A stretch of DNA of 64,000 nt from Vescimonas fastidiosa (GCF_018326305.1 NZ_AP023415.1:558001-622000); one strand, 5' to 3'. Positions 34,063-43,377 are shown, numbered from the stretch's first letter. Notes: generated by a model not told the origin, from the letters alone. Translations and numbers: made by a program.

Positions 34063-34977
34063 ATGACTTGGTTTGAAAAGCTGGACGAAGTGATCGAAAA
34101 ATATCTGCCGGATCTCCCAATGGAGCAGGATGTGCCCATGAGCCGTCTCACCTCCTTTCACATCGGCGGCCCGGCCCGACGGGTGGCCTATCCTAAAAAC
34201 CGGGAGCAGCTGGTGATTTTACTTGGCCTGGCCGACGAGTGCGGCGCCCGCCCCTTTGTTATGGGAAACGGGACCAATCTCCTGGCTCCGGACAAGGGCC
34301 TGGAGCGTCTGGTGGTGCGCACGGCCGGAGAGATGAACGCCCTGCAGCTCGTAGACGAGACTACTATTGAGGCGGATGCAGGTGTTTCCCTGGCCCGGCT
34401 GGCTCTGTTTGCCAAGAATGCCGGCCTCTCGGGCCTGGAGTTTGCCCACGGCATCCCCGGGAGTCTGGGCGGCGCTGTGTATATGAACGCCGGAGCCTAC
34501 GGCGGTGAGATGAAGCAGGTGGTTGAGGAGGTCACAGCCCTCACCGAGAGCGACATCCGCCGCATTCCCGCGCAAGAGTGTGATTTCGGTTACCGACACA
34601 GTGCCTTTTCTGACGGAAAGAGTGTAATTTTGGGTGCAAAGCTGCATCTTTCCAAGGGGAGCAGCTCGGAGATCGATGCAAAAATGGCCGAGCTTATGAA
34701 TAGGCGGAAGAGCTCCCAGCCCTTGGAATATCCCAGTGCCGGCAGTACCTTTAAGCGTCCTACAGGCTATTTTGCCGGAACACTGATTCAGGAAACAGGC
34801 CTGAAGGGACTCACCGTGGGCGGCGCCCAGGTATCGGAGAAGCACGCGGGCTTCATTATCAACATCGGCGGGGCCACCTGCCGGGATGTTTGCACACTGA
34901 TACAGCAGGTGCAGGAAAAAGTGCGGCAGGCCCACGGCGTCACGCTGGAGCCTGAGGTGAGGATTATAGAAAACTGA
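34063..34977 (+). CDS. murB: UDP-N-acetylenolpyruvoylglucosamine reductase
   Basis: MurB reduces UDP-GlcNAc-enolpyruvate to UDP-MurNAc with NADPH and FAD, the second committed step of peptidoglycan synthesis. The 304-residue protein has LTSFHIGGPARRVAYP, the FAD-binding FVMGNGTNLL, GIPGSLGGAVYMNAGAYGGE, the catalytic serine region YPSAGSTFKRP, and a conserved HAGFIINIGGAT. AAGGAG lies 8 bases before ATG 34063. It is of the short, type II form. Secure. Confidence 0.97.
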   Translation: MTWFEKLDEVIEKYLPDLPMEQDVPMSRLTSFHIGGPARRVAYPKNREQLVILLGLADECGARPFVMGNGTNLLAPDKGLERLVVRTAGEMNALQLVDETTIEADAGVSLARLALFAKNAGLSGLEFAHGIPGSLGGAVYMNAGAYGGEMKQVVEEVTALTESDIRRIPAQECDFGYRHSAFSDGKSVILGAKLHLSKGSSSEIDAKMAELMNRRKSSQPLEYPSAGSTFKRPTGYFAGTLIQETGLKGLTVGGAQVSEKHAGFIINIGGATCRDVCTLIQQVQEKVRQAHGVTLEPEVRIIEN

Positions 34978-34989
34978 AAGGAGCAGGGC

Positions 34990-35847
34990 ATGGAGATATT
35001 GGTCATTTCCGGCTTGTCCGGCAGCGGAAAAAGTAAGGCCGCGTCCTTTTTAGAGGACATCGGCTACTATATCGTGGATAATCTTCCGGCTGAGATGATG
35101 GTGGTGTTTGCGGAGTTTTGTGCGGCATCCAAGGGCCGATATGACCGGGTAGCGCTGGTGTATGATGTGCGTACCGGGGAGCCGGCTCAAAAGCTTATAG
35201 ATGCCCTGGAGCAGATGAAGACCGCCGGCATCCACTGCCGTATGCTCTTTTTGGAGGCGGATAATCAGTCCATTATCAACCGTTATAAGGAGACCCGCCG
35301 TACTCACCCTTTGGCAGGGGGCGGTGTGAGCGTGGCCCAGGCTCTGCAAAAAGAGCGAGCTCTGCTGCAGCCTGTCCGAGACCATGCAGACTTTGTGCTC
35401 AATACCTCGGGCTTTTCCGCCTCTAAGCTCCACTCGGAGATTTTGAATCTCTTCAGTGACGCTTCTTTGGAGGACGGGATGCATGTAAATGTTCTGTCCT
35501 TCGGCTTTAAAAACGGCATCCCGGTGGAGGCCGACCTGGTGATGGATGTGCGTTTCATGCCTAATCCCTACTACATTGAAGAGCTCAAGCACAAAACCGG
35601 CCTGGACGACGGTGTCCGTGACTATGTATTCAGCTTCAGCCAGACCAGTGATTTTATGCGCCGTATGGAGGAAATGTTGTCCTTCCTCCTGCCCCTGTAT
35701 AGCGAGGAGGGCAAGACCGTCTTGGTCTTGGCCATCGGCTGCACCGGCGGACACCACCGCTCCGTAGCTGTGGCCCACGCCCTGGCGGAATATATCCAAA
35801 ATGCCGGCTATCCCGTCACCGAGACCCATCGAGACATCACCCGGTAA
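34990..35847 (+). CDS. rapZ: RNase adapter/nucleotide-binding protein RapZ (YvcJ)
   Basis: RapZ/YvcJ binds NTPs and, in enterobacteria, an amino-sugar signal; in Bacillus YvcJ affects competence. The 285-residue protein has the P-loop GLSGSGKS at residues 8-15, VDNLPAEMM, a FLEADN segment with RYKETRRTHPL, and the C-terminal GCTGGHHRSVAVAHAL. It heads the conserved rapZ-yvcK-whiA cluster, with 12-base gaps. Family secure; the role in Clostridia is not settled. Confidence 0.96.
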   Translation: MEILVISGLSGSGKSKAASFLEDIGYYIVDNLPAEMMVVFAEFCAASKGRYDRVALVYDVRTGEPAQKLIDALEQMKTAGIHCRMLFLEADNQSIINRYKETRRTHPLAGGGVSVAQALQKERALLQPVRDHADFVLNTSGFSASKLHSEILNLFSDASLEDGMHVNVLSFGFKNGIPVEADLVMDVRFMPNPYYIEELKHKTGLDDGVRDYVFSFSQTSDFMRRMEEMLSFLLPLYSEEGKTVLVLAIGCTGGHHRSVAVAHALAEYIQNAGYPVTETHRDITR

Positions 35848-35859
35848 AAGGAGCGAACT

Positions 35860-36906
35860 ATGGAAAGCGGCTATTATCATGTCGCCCCGGAAAAAGGCCC
35901 GAAGATTGTGGTCATTGGCGGCGGACACGGGCAGTCTACGCTTCTGCGCGGACTGAAGCTGTACAGTAAGAATCTCACCGCTATCGTAGCTGTCACAGAC
36001 GATGGCGGCGGCTCCGGTGCCCTGCGGCGAGACCTGGATATGCCCCCACCCGGGGACATTCGCAACTGCATGGAGGCTCTGGCTAGTGCTGAGCCCATTA
36101 TGACGCAGCTTATGAGCTATCGTTTCACCGAGGGCGTCCTGGCCGGGCAGAGCTTTGGCAATCTGCTTTTGGCTGCCCTCAACGGCATCATGCCCAGCTT
36201 TGACCAAGCCGTGGCGGGTCTGAGCCAAGTGCTGGCCATTACGGGCCGGGTTTTGCCTGTGACCAATGCCAATATCCGCCTGGAGGCCGAATTTGAAAAC
36301 GGCAGCCGGGTAGCAGGGGAGTCCAGCATCTGTCGGCAGATGCAGCAGGAAAACTGTCGCCTGCGGTGCGTAAAGCTCCGCCCGGCGCACCCAAAGGCCC
36401 TGCCCGATGCGCTGCAGGCCATCCGGGAGGCGGACCTGATCGTCCTGGCCCCCGGCAGTCTCTACACCAGCATTATCCCGAATCTTTTGGTGGACGGCAT
36501 TGTGGATGCCATCAAGGCCAGCGAAGCCATGAAGGTCTATATTTGTAATGTGATGACCGAGAGCGGCGAGACAGAGGGATATACCGTCAGCGACCATATC
36601 CGCGCCCTGTTCAGCCACGGCTGCTACGGGCTTTTTGGTCTGTGCATGGTGAACTCGGCGCCGCTCCCCCGCATCATTGCCCAGCGCTATGCCAAGGAGG
36701 GCAGCGCCCCGGTTTTCTGCGATGAAAAGGAATGTGCGCGTCTGGGCGTAGAGATCATTTCACGCCCCATCTGCGCCGTAGAAAACCAAGTCATTCGCCA
36801 TAATCCCGGCCACCTGGCTGCGGAGCTGATAGCCCTTTACCGCCAGCGCACCATCCGGGTGGTGGAGGATAAGACCGGCCATGCACGAAACCGCATGGAA
36901 AAATAG
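35860..36906 (+). CDS. yvcK: Gluconeogenesis factor YvcK (CofD-like)
   Basis: YvcK binds UDP-GlcNAc and is needed for cell-wall homeostasis during growth on gluconeogenic carbon. The 348-residue protein has VVIGGGHGQSTLLRGLK near the N-terminus, VTDDGGGSGALRRDLDMPPP, ALNGIMPSFDQAV and LAPGSLYTSIIPNLLVDGI, all matching the CofD/YvcK fold. AAAGGAGCG precedes the ATG. It lies between rapZ and whiA, the standard Gram-positive order. Secure. Confidence 0.96.
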   Translation: MESGYYHVAPEKGPKIVVIGGGHGQSTLLRGLKLYSKNLTAIVAVTDDGGGSGALRRDLDMPPPGDIRNCMEALASAEPIMTQLMSYRFTEGVLAGQSFGNLLLAALNGIMPSFDQAVAGLSQVLAITGRVLPVTNANIRLEAEFENGSRVAGESSICRQMQQENCRLRCVKLRPAHPKALPDALQAIREADLIVLAPGSLYTSIIPNLLVDGIVDAIKASEAMKVYICNVMTESGETEGYTVSDHIRALFSHGCYGLFGLCMVNSAPLPRIIAQRYAKEGSAPVFCDEKECARLGVEIISRPICAVENQVIRHNPGHLAAELIALYRQRTIRVVEDKTGHARNRMEK

Positions 36907-36914
36907 GAGGAAGT

Positions 36915-37823
36915 ATGCAGTCCTTTGCCTATCAGGTGAAAAGTGAATTGTGCCGGGTACCGGTGCAGCGTATTTGCTGCGCCCGGGCGGAGGCCTACGG
37001 CGTTTTGCTCTACTGCAACACCTTTAACGCCCGGGAGATCCGAATTATCACCGAAAATCCCGAGTTTGCAAAGCGCCTGCCCAAGCTGTTTCACCGGGCC
37101 TTTAGCCTCCGCTTTGACCGGCTGCCCCGGGAGCAGGAGGGCCGGGAAAAGCTCATTTTCCAAATCACCGACCCGGAGAAGCTGGAGCGGATCATCAGCC
37201 AGTTTGGCTATGAGGCCAAGCAGACCTTGGCCCTGCACATCAATTTCGGAGTGCTGGAGGAGGACTGTTGCCGCACCTCCTTCCTGCGGGGGGCTTTTCT
37301 CTCCGGCGGCAGTGTCACCGATCCGGAAAAGCGCTACCACCTGGAGCTCTCCGGCAACCACCGCCAGGCCAGCCGGGAGCTTTGCGCCCTGCTGACGGAG
37401 ATGGGCTTTCTGCCTCGCATGGTGACCCGGGGGGCGGCCACGGTGATTTACTTTAAGCAGAGCGAGCACATCGAGGACCTGCTGACTAAGCTGGGCGCCC
37501 CGGTGGCCGCCATGGACATCATGACCACAAAAGTGGACAAGGCCATCCGCAACGGCGCCAACCGTGCCATGAATTGCGACATTGCCAATGTGAATAAGAT
37601 TTTGGAGGCTGCCACGGAGCAGCAGTCCGCCATTGAAGCTTTGGCCAAAAGCGGTCAATTAGACCGTCTGCCGGAAAAGCTTCGGCAAACGGCCCAGCTT
37701 CGTCTGGAGCATCCGGAGCTGTCCCTTTCCCAGCTTGCGGAGCTGTGCGACCCGCCGGTCTCCAAATCCTGTATGAACCACCGCATGAGAAAGCTCAACG
37801 AGGAGGCAAAGAAACTGCTATGA
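36915..37823 (+). CDS. whiA: DNA-binding protein WhiA
   Basis: WhiA combines a degenerate LAGLIDADG homing-endonuclease domain with a C-terminal helix-turn-helix; it controls sporulation division in actinomycetes and affects division and chromosome segregation in Bacillus. The 302-residue protein has SFAYQVKSELCRV, RGAFLSGGSVTDPEKRYHLE, ANVNKILEAATEQ and the HTH region LSLSQLAELCDPPVSKSCMN followed by HRMRKLNE. TAGGAGG precedes the ATG. It overlaps the next gene by 4 bases. Secure. Confidence 0.96.
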   Translation: MQSFAYQVKSELCRVPVQRICCARAEAYGVLLYCNTFNAREIRIITENPEFAKRLPKLFHRAFSLRFDRLPREQEGREKLIFQITDPEKLERIISQFGYEAKQTLALHINFGVLEEDCCRTSFLRGAFLSGGSVTDPEKRYHLELSGNHRQASRELCALLTEMGFLPRMVTRGAATVIYFKQSEHIEDLLTKLGAPVAAMDIMTTKVDKAIRNGANRAMNCDIANVNKILEAATEQQSAIEALAKSGQLDRLPEKLRQTAQLRLEHPELSLSQLAELCDPPVSKSCMNHRMRKLNEEAKKLL

Positions 37824-38269
37824 ACAAGATTGATAAATGCAAGGCAGCCCGGGACTATCACACCCACGGCTGCAACTGCGCCCAGAGTATCCTGGCGGCC
37901 TTCCACCAGGAAACGGGCCTCACCGAGGACCAGTGCATGGCCCTGGCCGGAGGCATGGGTGGAGGAATGCGCTGCGGCAGCATCTGCGGCGCCATCAGCG
38001 GAGGCATTCTGGTGCTGGGAATGCTCTTTCCCGCGAGGCCCGACGAGGGCCCCGATGCCAAGCGCCGCATTACCCGGCAGACCCAGGAGTATATCCGCCG
38101 CTTCCGGGCATGCTTCACGGACCGCGACTGCGCCGACCTGCTTAAACGCAAAGATTTGGTGCCCTCCCCGCAGGCCCAAGCCCTGGGCGTAGCGGACCAT
38201 TGCGGCATTCTCATCGTCTCCGCCGTGGAGATCCTGTGCGACTATATTGCAGAGCTTAAAGGGGAATAA
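37820..38269 (+). CDS. C_GCAxxG_C_C family redox protein
   Basis: The 149-residue protein shows the family pattern: HGCNCAQSILAAF near the N-terminus, GGGMRCGSICGAISGGILV in the middle, and later cysteines in RACFTDRDCADLL and ADHCGILI. The family is thought to bind a redox centre or act in electron transfer or disulfide chemistry, but has no defined role. ATG 37820 overlaps the whiA stop, and the stop is just before the dnaE start, so it is embedded between two core genes and cotranslated. Family recognition is good; why it sits here is unclear. Confidence 0.85.
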   Translation: MNKIDKCKAARDYHTHGCNCAQSILAAFHQETGLTEDQCMALAGGMGGGMRCGSICGAISGGILVLGMLFPARPDEGPDAKRRITRQTQEYIRRFRACFTDRDCADLLKRKDLVPSPQAQALGVADHCGILIVSAVEILCDYIAELKGE

Positions 38270-38270
38270 T

Positions 38271-41200
38271 ATGTCATTCGTACATCTTCATGTACATACA
38301 GAGTATAGCCTTTTGGACGGTGCCTGCCGCATCCGCGACCTGCCGGGGCGGCTCAAGGAGTTGGGCCAAACCGCCTGCGCCATCACCGACCACGGCGTCA
38401 TGTACGGTGCCATTGATTTTTATCGGGCCTGCAAGGCAGAGGGCATTCATCCCATCATCGGCTGCGAGGTCTATGTGGCCGCCCGTACGCGGTTCGATAA
38501 GATCCACGAGTACGATGCCGAGTCCCGCCACCTGGTGCTTTTATGTAAAAATGAGACCGGCTACCGTAACCTCTCCTACATGGTCAGCCAGGCTTTTGTG
38601 GAGGGCTTTTATATAAAGCCCCGCATCGACCTGGATCTGCTGCGCACACATTCCGAGGGCCTCATTGCTCTCTCTGCGTGCCTAGCCGGCGAAATCCCCA
38701 AGCGCATCCTCCACCGCAACTATGACGGTGCCAAGGAATATGCCCTGCAAATGCAGGAAATATTCGGTCAGGATAATTTCTATCTGGAGCTTCAGGACCA
38801 CGGTATTCCCGAGCAGACGGAGGTCAACCGCAGTCTGCTGAAAATACACCAGGAGACGGGCATCCCCCTGGTTTGCACCAACGACGCCCACTATCTCCGC
38901 CCGGAGGACGCCGAGAGCCACGACATCCTCCTGTGCATCCAAACCGGTAAGACCGTGGACGATGAAAACCGTATGCGCTATGAGCCCCGGAATTTCTATA
39001 TTCGCTCCACTGAGGAGATGGAGGCTCTGTTTTCTGCCTATCCCGAGGCCGTGGAAAACACCCAGCGCATTGCCGATCGCTGCCAGCTGGACTTTACCTT
39101 CGGTAAGTATCACCTGCCGGAGTTCAAGCTGCCCCCGGGCTTCGATTCTCCCACCTACCTGCGCAAGCTCTGCGACGAGGGCTTTGCCCAGCGGTATGGG
39201 GTGGAGAAGGAGAGCTATCGCAAGCAGCTTATTTACGAGCTGGATATGATCGAGAAAATGGGCTTTACGGACTATTTTCTTATCGTCTCCGACTTTGTCC
39301 GCTATGCTAAGAGTGTGGGCATCCCCGTGGGTCCCGGCCGCGGCTCCGCCGCCGGAAGCATGGTGTCCTACTGCCTGCATATCACGGACATTGACCCCAT
39401 GGAATATAACCTCTATTTTGAGCGTTTCCTGAACCCCGAGCGTGTGTCCATGCCCGATATTGACATGGACTTCGGAGACACCCGCCGCGAGGAAGTGGTG
39501 GACTATGTCCGCCGCAAGTATGGCGATGACCATGTGGCACAAATCGTTACCTTCGGCACCATGGCCGCCCGGGGCGCCATCCGTGATGTAGGCCGGGTGA
39601 TGAAAATACCCTATAACGAGGTGGATGCGGTAGCTAAGCTTGTTCCCACCACTCTGCACATCACCCTGGATGATGCCCTGCGCCTATCCAAACAGCTTTC
39701 GGACCTCTATGCGTCCAATGAGCAGATACACCGCCTGATCGACACCGCCAAGGCCCTGGAGGGTATGCCCCGCCACGCCTCTACCCACGCCGCCGGTGTG
39801 GTCATTACCAAGCGCCCGGTATATGAATATGTTCCCCTGGCCCGAAACGATGAGTCTGTCGTCTGCCAGTACACCATGGTCACCTTAGAGGAGCTGGGTC
39901 TGCTGAAAATGGACTTTTTGGGCTTGAGAAACCTGACGGTGCTGGACGACGCCATTAAGATGCTGCCGGATAAAAACTTCGATCTGCAGAAGATACCTAT
40001 GGATGATCCGGAGGTTTTTGGTATGCTAACCCAGGGCAAGACCTCCGGTGTGTTCCAGATGGAGTCCACGGGCATGACCGGCGTTTGCCTGGGCCTCAAG
40101 CCCCAGAGCATCGAGGATATCACCGCCATCATAGCCCTTTACCGCCCCGGCCCCATGGAGTCTATCCCCCGTTTTATCGCCTGTAAGCAGGACCCCTCGC
40201 TCATTTCCTATAAACATCCGTCTCTGGAACCGATTTTGTCCGTCACCTACGGCTGCATCGTATACCAGGAGCAAGTTATTCAGATTTTCCAGCAGTTAGG
40301 CGGCTATTCTCTGGGGCAGGCGGATATGGTGCGCCGGGCCATCTCTAAGAAAAAGGCCAAGGAGATCGAAAAGGAGCGGTATTCCTTCGTCCACGGCGAT
40401 CCGGAGCGGCACATCAAGGGCTGCATCGCCGGCGGTATCCCCGAAGCCACCGCCGAAGCCATCTACGATGAAATTTACGACTTCGCCAACTATGCCTTCA
40501 ATAAGGCCCACGCCGTCAGCTATGCGGTGGTTGCTTACCAAACGGCCTATTTCAAGTGCCATTATCCCAAGGAATATATGGCGGCCCTTCTGACCTCCGT
40601 GCTGAATAACTCAGATAAGGTAGCTGAGTATATCACCGAGTGCCGGGAGTGCAGCATCCCCGTTCTACCCCCGGACATCAACCACTCTTATGACGGCTTT
40701 ACGGTAGAGGGGGAGAACATCCGCTTCGGCCTGGTGGCCATCAAGAATATTGGCCGCGGCTTTATCCAGACGCTTATTAAGCGCCGTGACAAGGACGGTC
40801 CCTTTACATCCTTCCAGGATTTCTGCCAGCGTATGAATGACGCGGCGGACATGAATAAGCGGGCCGTGGAGAACCTGATCCGCAGCGGCGCCTTTGATTC
40901 CCTGGGTGCCAAGCGCTCCCAGCTCATCAAGGTTTTCGAGTCCGTGATGGACAGTGTGGCCCTTTCCTACAGGCAGAACCTGGAGGGGCAAATAGATATG
41001 TTCAGCATGGGCCCGGCGATGTCCCAAAAGCTCCAGCATATCCACCTGCCGGACATCCCGGAGTTTTCCGCCATGGAGCTGATGACCATGGAAAAGGAGA
41101 CCACGGGTCTTTTCCTCTCCGGCCACCCCATGCGTGACTATCGGGAGTTGGCCAAAGCTTCCGGCGCCGTGCCCATTCAAAAGATTTTGGCGGATTTTGA

Positions 41201-41750
41201 GCAGGAGCAGGGCCCTACCCGCTTTGCCGACGGTCAATCCATCTGCATAGCCGGGGTCGTCACCTCCAGCAAAACCCGCCCCACGAAAAATAATTCCATC
41301 ATGGCCTATGTGACGGTGGAGGACGAAACCGGCTCCATTGAACTGCTGTGCTTCCAGCGCTCCATCGACCAGTTCGGCTCCTATATGCAGGTAAATCTTC
41401 CGGTTATCGTCACGGGCCGCCTGAGCGTGCGGGATGAAAAGCCGCCGCAGATTTTGTGCGATACCATCCAGCCTCTGGAGGGTCAAAAGAGCATCCTCTA
41501 TCTGCAAGGCAAACGCGTTCCCGAGAAGCAGACCCAAGAGCTTATTCTCAAGGTCCCGGGCCTTGATAGCCGCGAGTTCCGGCATTTGCAGTTGGTTTTC
41601 ACCATGTTCGAGGGGGATATGCCCGTAAAAATTCGTATGGCGGACACCGGCAAGCTCTTCGGCGCCACCTGCCTGAACCATCCCGCCCTCCTGGAGGAGT
41701 GCCAGGAGTGGCTGGGCAAGGAGAATGTGGTGCTTCGTGCCAAAAAATAA
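38271..41750 (+). CDS. dnaE: DNA polymerase III alpha subunit (DnaE type)
   Basis: The 1159-residue protein is the DnaE-type replicative polymerase, which in Firmicutes extends primers alongside PolC. The PHP domain starts FVHLHVHTEYSLLDGACRI; the polymerase active site has PGRGSAAGSMVSY and MPDIDMDF with Asp396 and Asp398; KMDFLGLRNLTVLDDA follows; the finger and beta-binding regions include YRPGPMESIPRFIACK and NKAHAVSYAVVAYQTAY; a C-terminal OB fold begins near VTSSKTRPTKNNSIMAYVT. ATG 38271 follows AAAGGGGAA. It ends at a bidirectional terminator. Secure. Confidence 0.97.
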   Translation: MSFVHLHVHTEYSLLDGACRIRDLPGRLKELGQTACAITDHGVMYGAIDFYRACKAEGIHPIIGCEVYVAARTRFDKIHEYDAESRHLVLLCKNETGYRNLSYMVSQAFVEGFYIKPRIDLDLLRTHSEGLIALSACLAGEIPKRILHRNYDGAKEYALQMQEIFGQDNFYLELQDHGIPEQTEVNRSLLKIHQETGIPLVCTNDAHYLRPEDAESHDILLCIQTGKTVDDENRMRYEPRNFYIRSTEEMEALFSAYPEAVENTQRIADRCQLDFTFGKYHLPEFKLPPGFDSPTYLRKLCDEGFAQRYGVEKESYRKQLIYELDMIEKMGFTDYFLIVSDFVRYAKSVGIPVGPGRGSAAGSMVSYCLHITDIDPMEYNLYFERFLNPERVSMPDIDMDFGDTRREEVVDYVRRKYGDDHVAQIVTFGTMAARGAIRDVGRVMKIPYNEVDAVAKLVPTTLHITLDDALRLSKQLSDLYASNEQIHRLIDTAKALEGMPRHASTHAAGVVITKRPVYEYVPLARNDESVVCQYTMVTLEELGLLKMDFLGLRNLTVLDDAIKMLPDKNFDLQKIPMDDPEVFGMLTQGKTSGVFQMESTGMTGVCLGLKPQSIEDITAIIALYRPGPMESIPRFIACKQDPSLISYKHPSLEPILSVTYGCIVYQEQVIQIFQQLGGYSLGQADMVRRAISKKKAKEIEKERYSFVHGDPERHIKGCIAGGIPEATAEAIYDEIYDFANYAFNKAHAVSYAVVAYQTAYFKCHYPKEYMAALLTSVLNNSDKVAEYITECRECSIPVLPPDINHSYDGFTVEGENIRFGLVAIKNIGRGFIQTLIKRRDKDGPFTSFQDFCQRMNDAADMNKRAVENLIRSGAFDSLGAKRSQLIKVFESVMDSVALSYRQNLEGQIDMFSMGPAMSQKLQHIHLPDIPEFSAMELMTMEKETTGLFLSGHPMRDYRELAKASGAVPIQKILADFEQEQGPTRFADGQSICIAGVVTSSKTRPTKNNSIMAYVTVEDETGSIELLCFQRSIDQFGSYMQVNLPVIVTGRLSVRDEKPPQILCDTIQPLEGQKSILYLQGKRVPEKQTQELILKVPGLDSREFRHLQLVFTMFEGDMPVKIRMADTGKLFGATCLNHPALLEECQEWLGKENVVLRAKK

Positions 41751-41799
41751 AAAAACTGCGGAGGCACACCCCAAAAATGTGTCTCCGCAGCTCTTTTTT
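41749..41799. terminator. Bidirectional terminator between dnaE and ferredoxin gene
   Basis: A 13-bp stem (41756-41768 with 41778-41790, one mismatch) is flanked by an A-run upstream and CTCTTTTTT downstream, serving the convergent genes on both sides. Confidence 0.9.
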
Positions 41800-41812
41800 C
41801 TGCTCCGAGCCG

Positions 41813-42001
41813 TCAATCCTCCGCCGAAATGGCCTGCACCGGGCAGGCATCTATGGCCTCCTGCACAGCGGCGCGGTTTTCGTCGGTGGTATGGCCGCAG
41901 GCCTCCGCTTTGCCGTCTGCGTTCACTTCAAATACCTCCGGCACCGTGCTGATGCACAGCCCGCAGCCGATGCAGGTGTCCTGGTTCACAATAGCTTTCA
42001 T
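41813..42001 (-). CDS. Single-cluster [4Fe-4S] ferredoxin
   Basis: The 62-residue protein has CIGCGLC (Cys10, Cys13, Cys16) and a distant CPVQAI with Cys53, the ligand set of a monocluster [4Fe-4S] ferredoxin of the Thermotoga/Bacillus Fer type. The middle VPEVFEVNADGKAEAC fits. It is a soluble low-potential electron carrier. TAGGAGGATAGACC precedes the ATG on the minus strand. It follows the cupin gene by 11 bases and is likely cotranscribed. Its partner enzyme is not identifiable here. Confidence 0.93.
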   Translation of the reverse strand: MKAIVNQDTCIGCGLCISTVPEVFEVNADGKAEACGHTTDENRAAVQEAIDACPVQAISAED

Positions 42002-42012
42002 GGTCTATCCTC

Positions 42013-42336
42013 CTAAAAAATTACTACCAGCAGCATTTTAAACTGCTCCTTCCCATAAACGGCATGGGGATGCCGTGCGGGCATTACAATGGACTCCCCT
42101 TGGTGCAGCTCATACTCCACACCGTCAATGGTGATGCGGCCAACGCCGTCCAGACAGGTGACGAAGGCATCTCCGCCGGATTCATGGGTGCTGATTTCCT
42201 CATCCTTATCAAAGGAGAAAAGCGTCACGCTCACCGACTCGTTCTGCACCAGCGTGCGGCTCACCACCTGCCCCGGCTGGTATGCAATCTGTTCCCGCAG
42301 TGTCAGCACCTGGGAAAAAGGAATATTTTTCATCAT
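42013..42336 (-). CDS. Cupin domain protein
   Basis: The 107-residue protein is a single small cupin barrel: FSFDKDEEISTHESGGDAFV (motif 1 with the metal-site histidine and glutamate) and PARHPHAVYGKEQFKMLLVV (motif 2). Such proteins are often small-molecule-binding or isomerase-type and cannot be assigned without structure. AGGAGGACAAGACG precedes an ATG-ATG pair; the first, 42334-42336, is used. The frame is open upstream but without a ribosome site. It is in a two-gene unit with the ferredoxin. Confidence 0.85.
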   Translation of the reverse strand: MMKNIPFSQVLTLREQIAYQPGQVVSRTLVQNESVSVTLFSFDKDEEISTHESGGDAFVTCLDGVGRITIDGVEYELHQGESIVMPARHPHAVYGKEQFKMLLVVIF

Positions 42337-42452
42337 CGTCTTGTCCTCCTGTCCGCATCCATCGGTTTCAGTATCTGCGTTTTTATAGATTTTCATTCCT
42401 ATCATAAGGCAAAAAGCGATGGATTTATATGGCTTATGCAACAAATCAACAG

Positions 42453-42484
42453 AAAAAACCGATGGAAAGCTCCATCGGTTTTTC
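42453..42484 (-). terminator. Terminator of the cysteine-rich gene
   Basis: AAAAACCGATGGA (42454-42466) and TCCATCGGTTTTT (42471-42483) form a 13-bp stem with an AAGC loop; T-runs are present on both strands. It lies 13 bases past the end of the minus-strand gene. Confidence 0.88.
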
Positions 42485-42496
42485 TGCTATATGAGC

Positions 42497-43324
42497 TCAG
42501 TGGCAGGCGCAGTAGTTGCGTGTGCCGTTATAATCGCTGGGCATTTCCACCGTGTTGGGCGGGAAGAATTCATTCACGGGAAAGCTTACATTTTTGAACA
42601 GCCCGCAGGGATCCTCCGGGTCGCCGCCGCTGCAGTCCGATTGGGGGATGCAATAGTCGTAGGCCGGGATAAGCAACTGCGTATCTCGCTCCAGCCGCAC
42701 CAAGGAGAACTGTCCCAGGGTCACAAAATATCGGCGCGTGCCCACAGGCTCCAGCACAATGGGGCTTGCAAAGACCGCCTCGATAGCCGCCGGGATTTCC
42801 GATACATTGCCCTCGCATACCCCCGCTGCCGTGCAGTCCTCCACAATTCGGGTGTCCAGAACGATGGGGTCCACGGCCTCAACCACAGCGGTGGGCAATC
42901 CGGTCTGGGGTACGATGCTCTCCGGGGTAGTGTCAGAGGAGAAGCTCTTGGCGCTCCCCTCGCTGCCAAAGAGAATACAGCGTTTGTCAAACACGCACAG
43001 TCCCTCCACCTCGGTAGACCGGGGCGTGCCCGTGGCCACCTGCAGGGTCACGCGGTAGAAATACCGCATATCGATGGAGTAAAAACCCCGGTTAAAGGTG
43101 ATCGGCTCCACATCGGTGTATACATACAGCAGCTCCGCGCAGCCACCTTTGATGATCTGCGTGCCGCTCAGCACCTCCTGTGCCGCCTGTGTGGGGTAGA
43201 ATCGCAGGTCTTCCACGCAATCTTTGTCCCTACACCCGTCCAGGATCTTCTTCGTGTGGATACATACGGACTCTTTTACGCTGCTTAAATCGCAGACCGG
43301 GCCCGGCATTCCGTTTTCAGGCAT
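42497..43324 (-). CDS. Conserved cysteine-rich protein, probably spore-associated
   Basis: The 275-residue protein has no signal peptide and many cysteines: SVCIHTKKILDGCRDKDCVED near the N-terminus, ECTAAGVC-like and PQSDCSGGDPEDPCGLF later, and an NYCACH C-terminus. Segments VYTDVEPITFNRGFYSIDM and TAVVEAVDPIVLDT recall a conserved hypothetical family of Clostridial spore-formers whose function is unknown to me. The minus-strand upstream region has CATACACT (43377-43370), which fits a sigma-E -10 box, about 45 bases before the ATG, and a GGAGGTTATCTGG ribosome site. A mother-cell-expressed spore-coat or exosporium-type role is inference. Confidence 0.75.
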   Translation of the reverse strand: MPENGMPGPVCDLSSVKESVCIHTKKILDGCRDKDCVEDLRFYPTQAAQEVLSGTQIIKGGCAELLYVYTDVEPITFNRGFYSIDMRYFYRVTLQVATGTPRSTEVEGLCVFDKRCILFGSEGSAKSFSSDTTPESIVPQTGLPTAVVEAVDPIVLDTRIVEDCTAAGVCEGNVSEIPAAIEAVFASPIVLEPVGTRRYFVTLGQFSLVRLERDTQLLIPAYDYCIPQSDCSGGDPEDPCGLFKNVSFPVNEFFPPNTVEMPSDYNGTRNYCACH

Positions 43325-43369
43325 CCAGATAACCTCCTATTAAGTACTGAAAGAAGCCTCTTTCACTCC

Positions 43370-43377
43370 AGTGTATG
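43370..43377 (-). promoter_or_regulatory. Sigma-E-like -10 box before the cysteine-rich gene
   Basis: CATACACT on the minus strand matches the sigma-E -10 consensus CATACANT. The -35 region about 13 bp upstream (GCACACC) is only a partial match. Confidence 0.4.
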
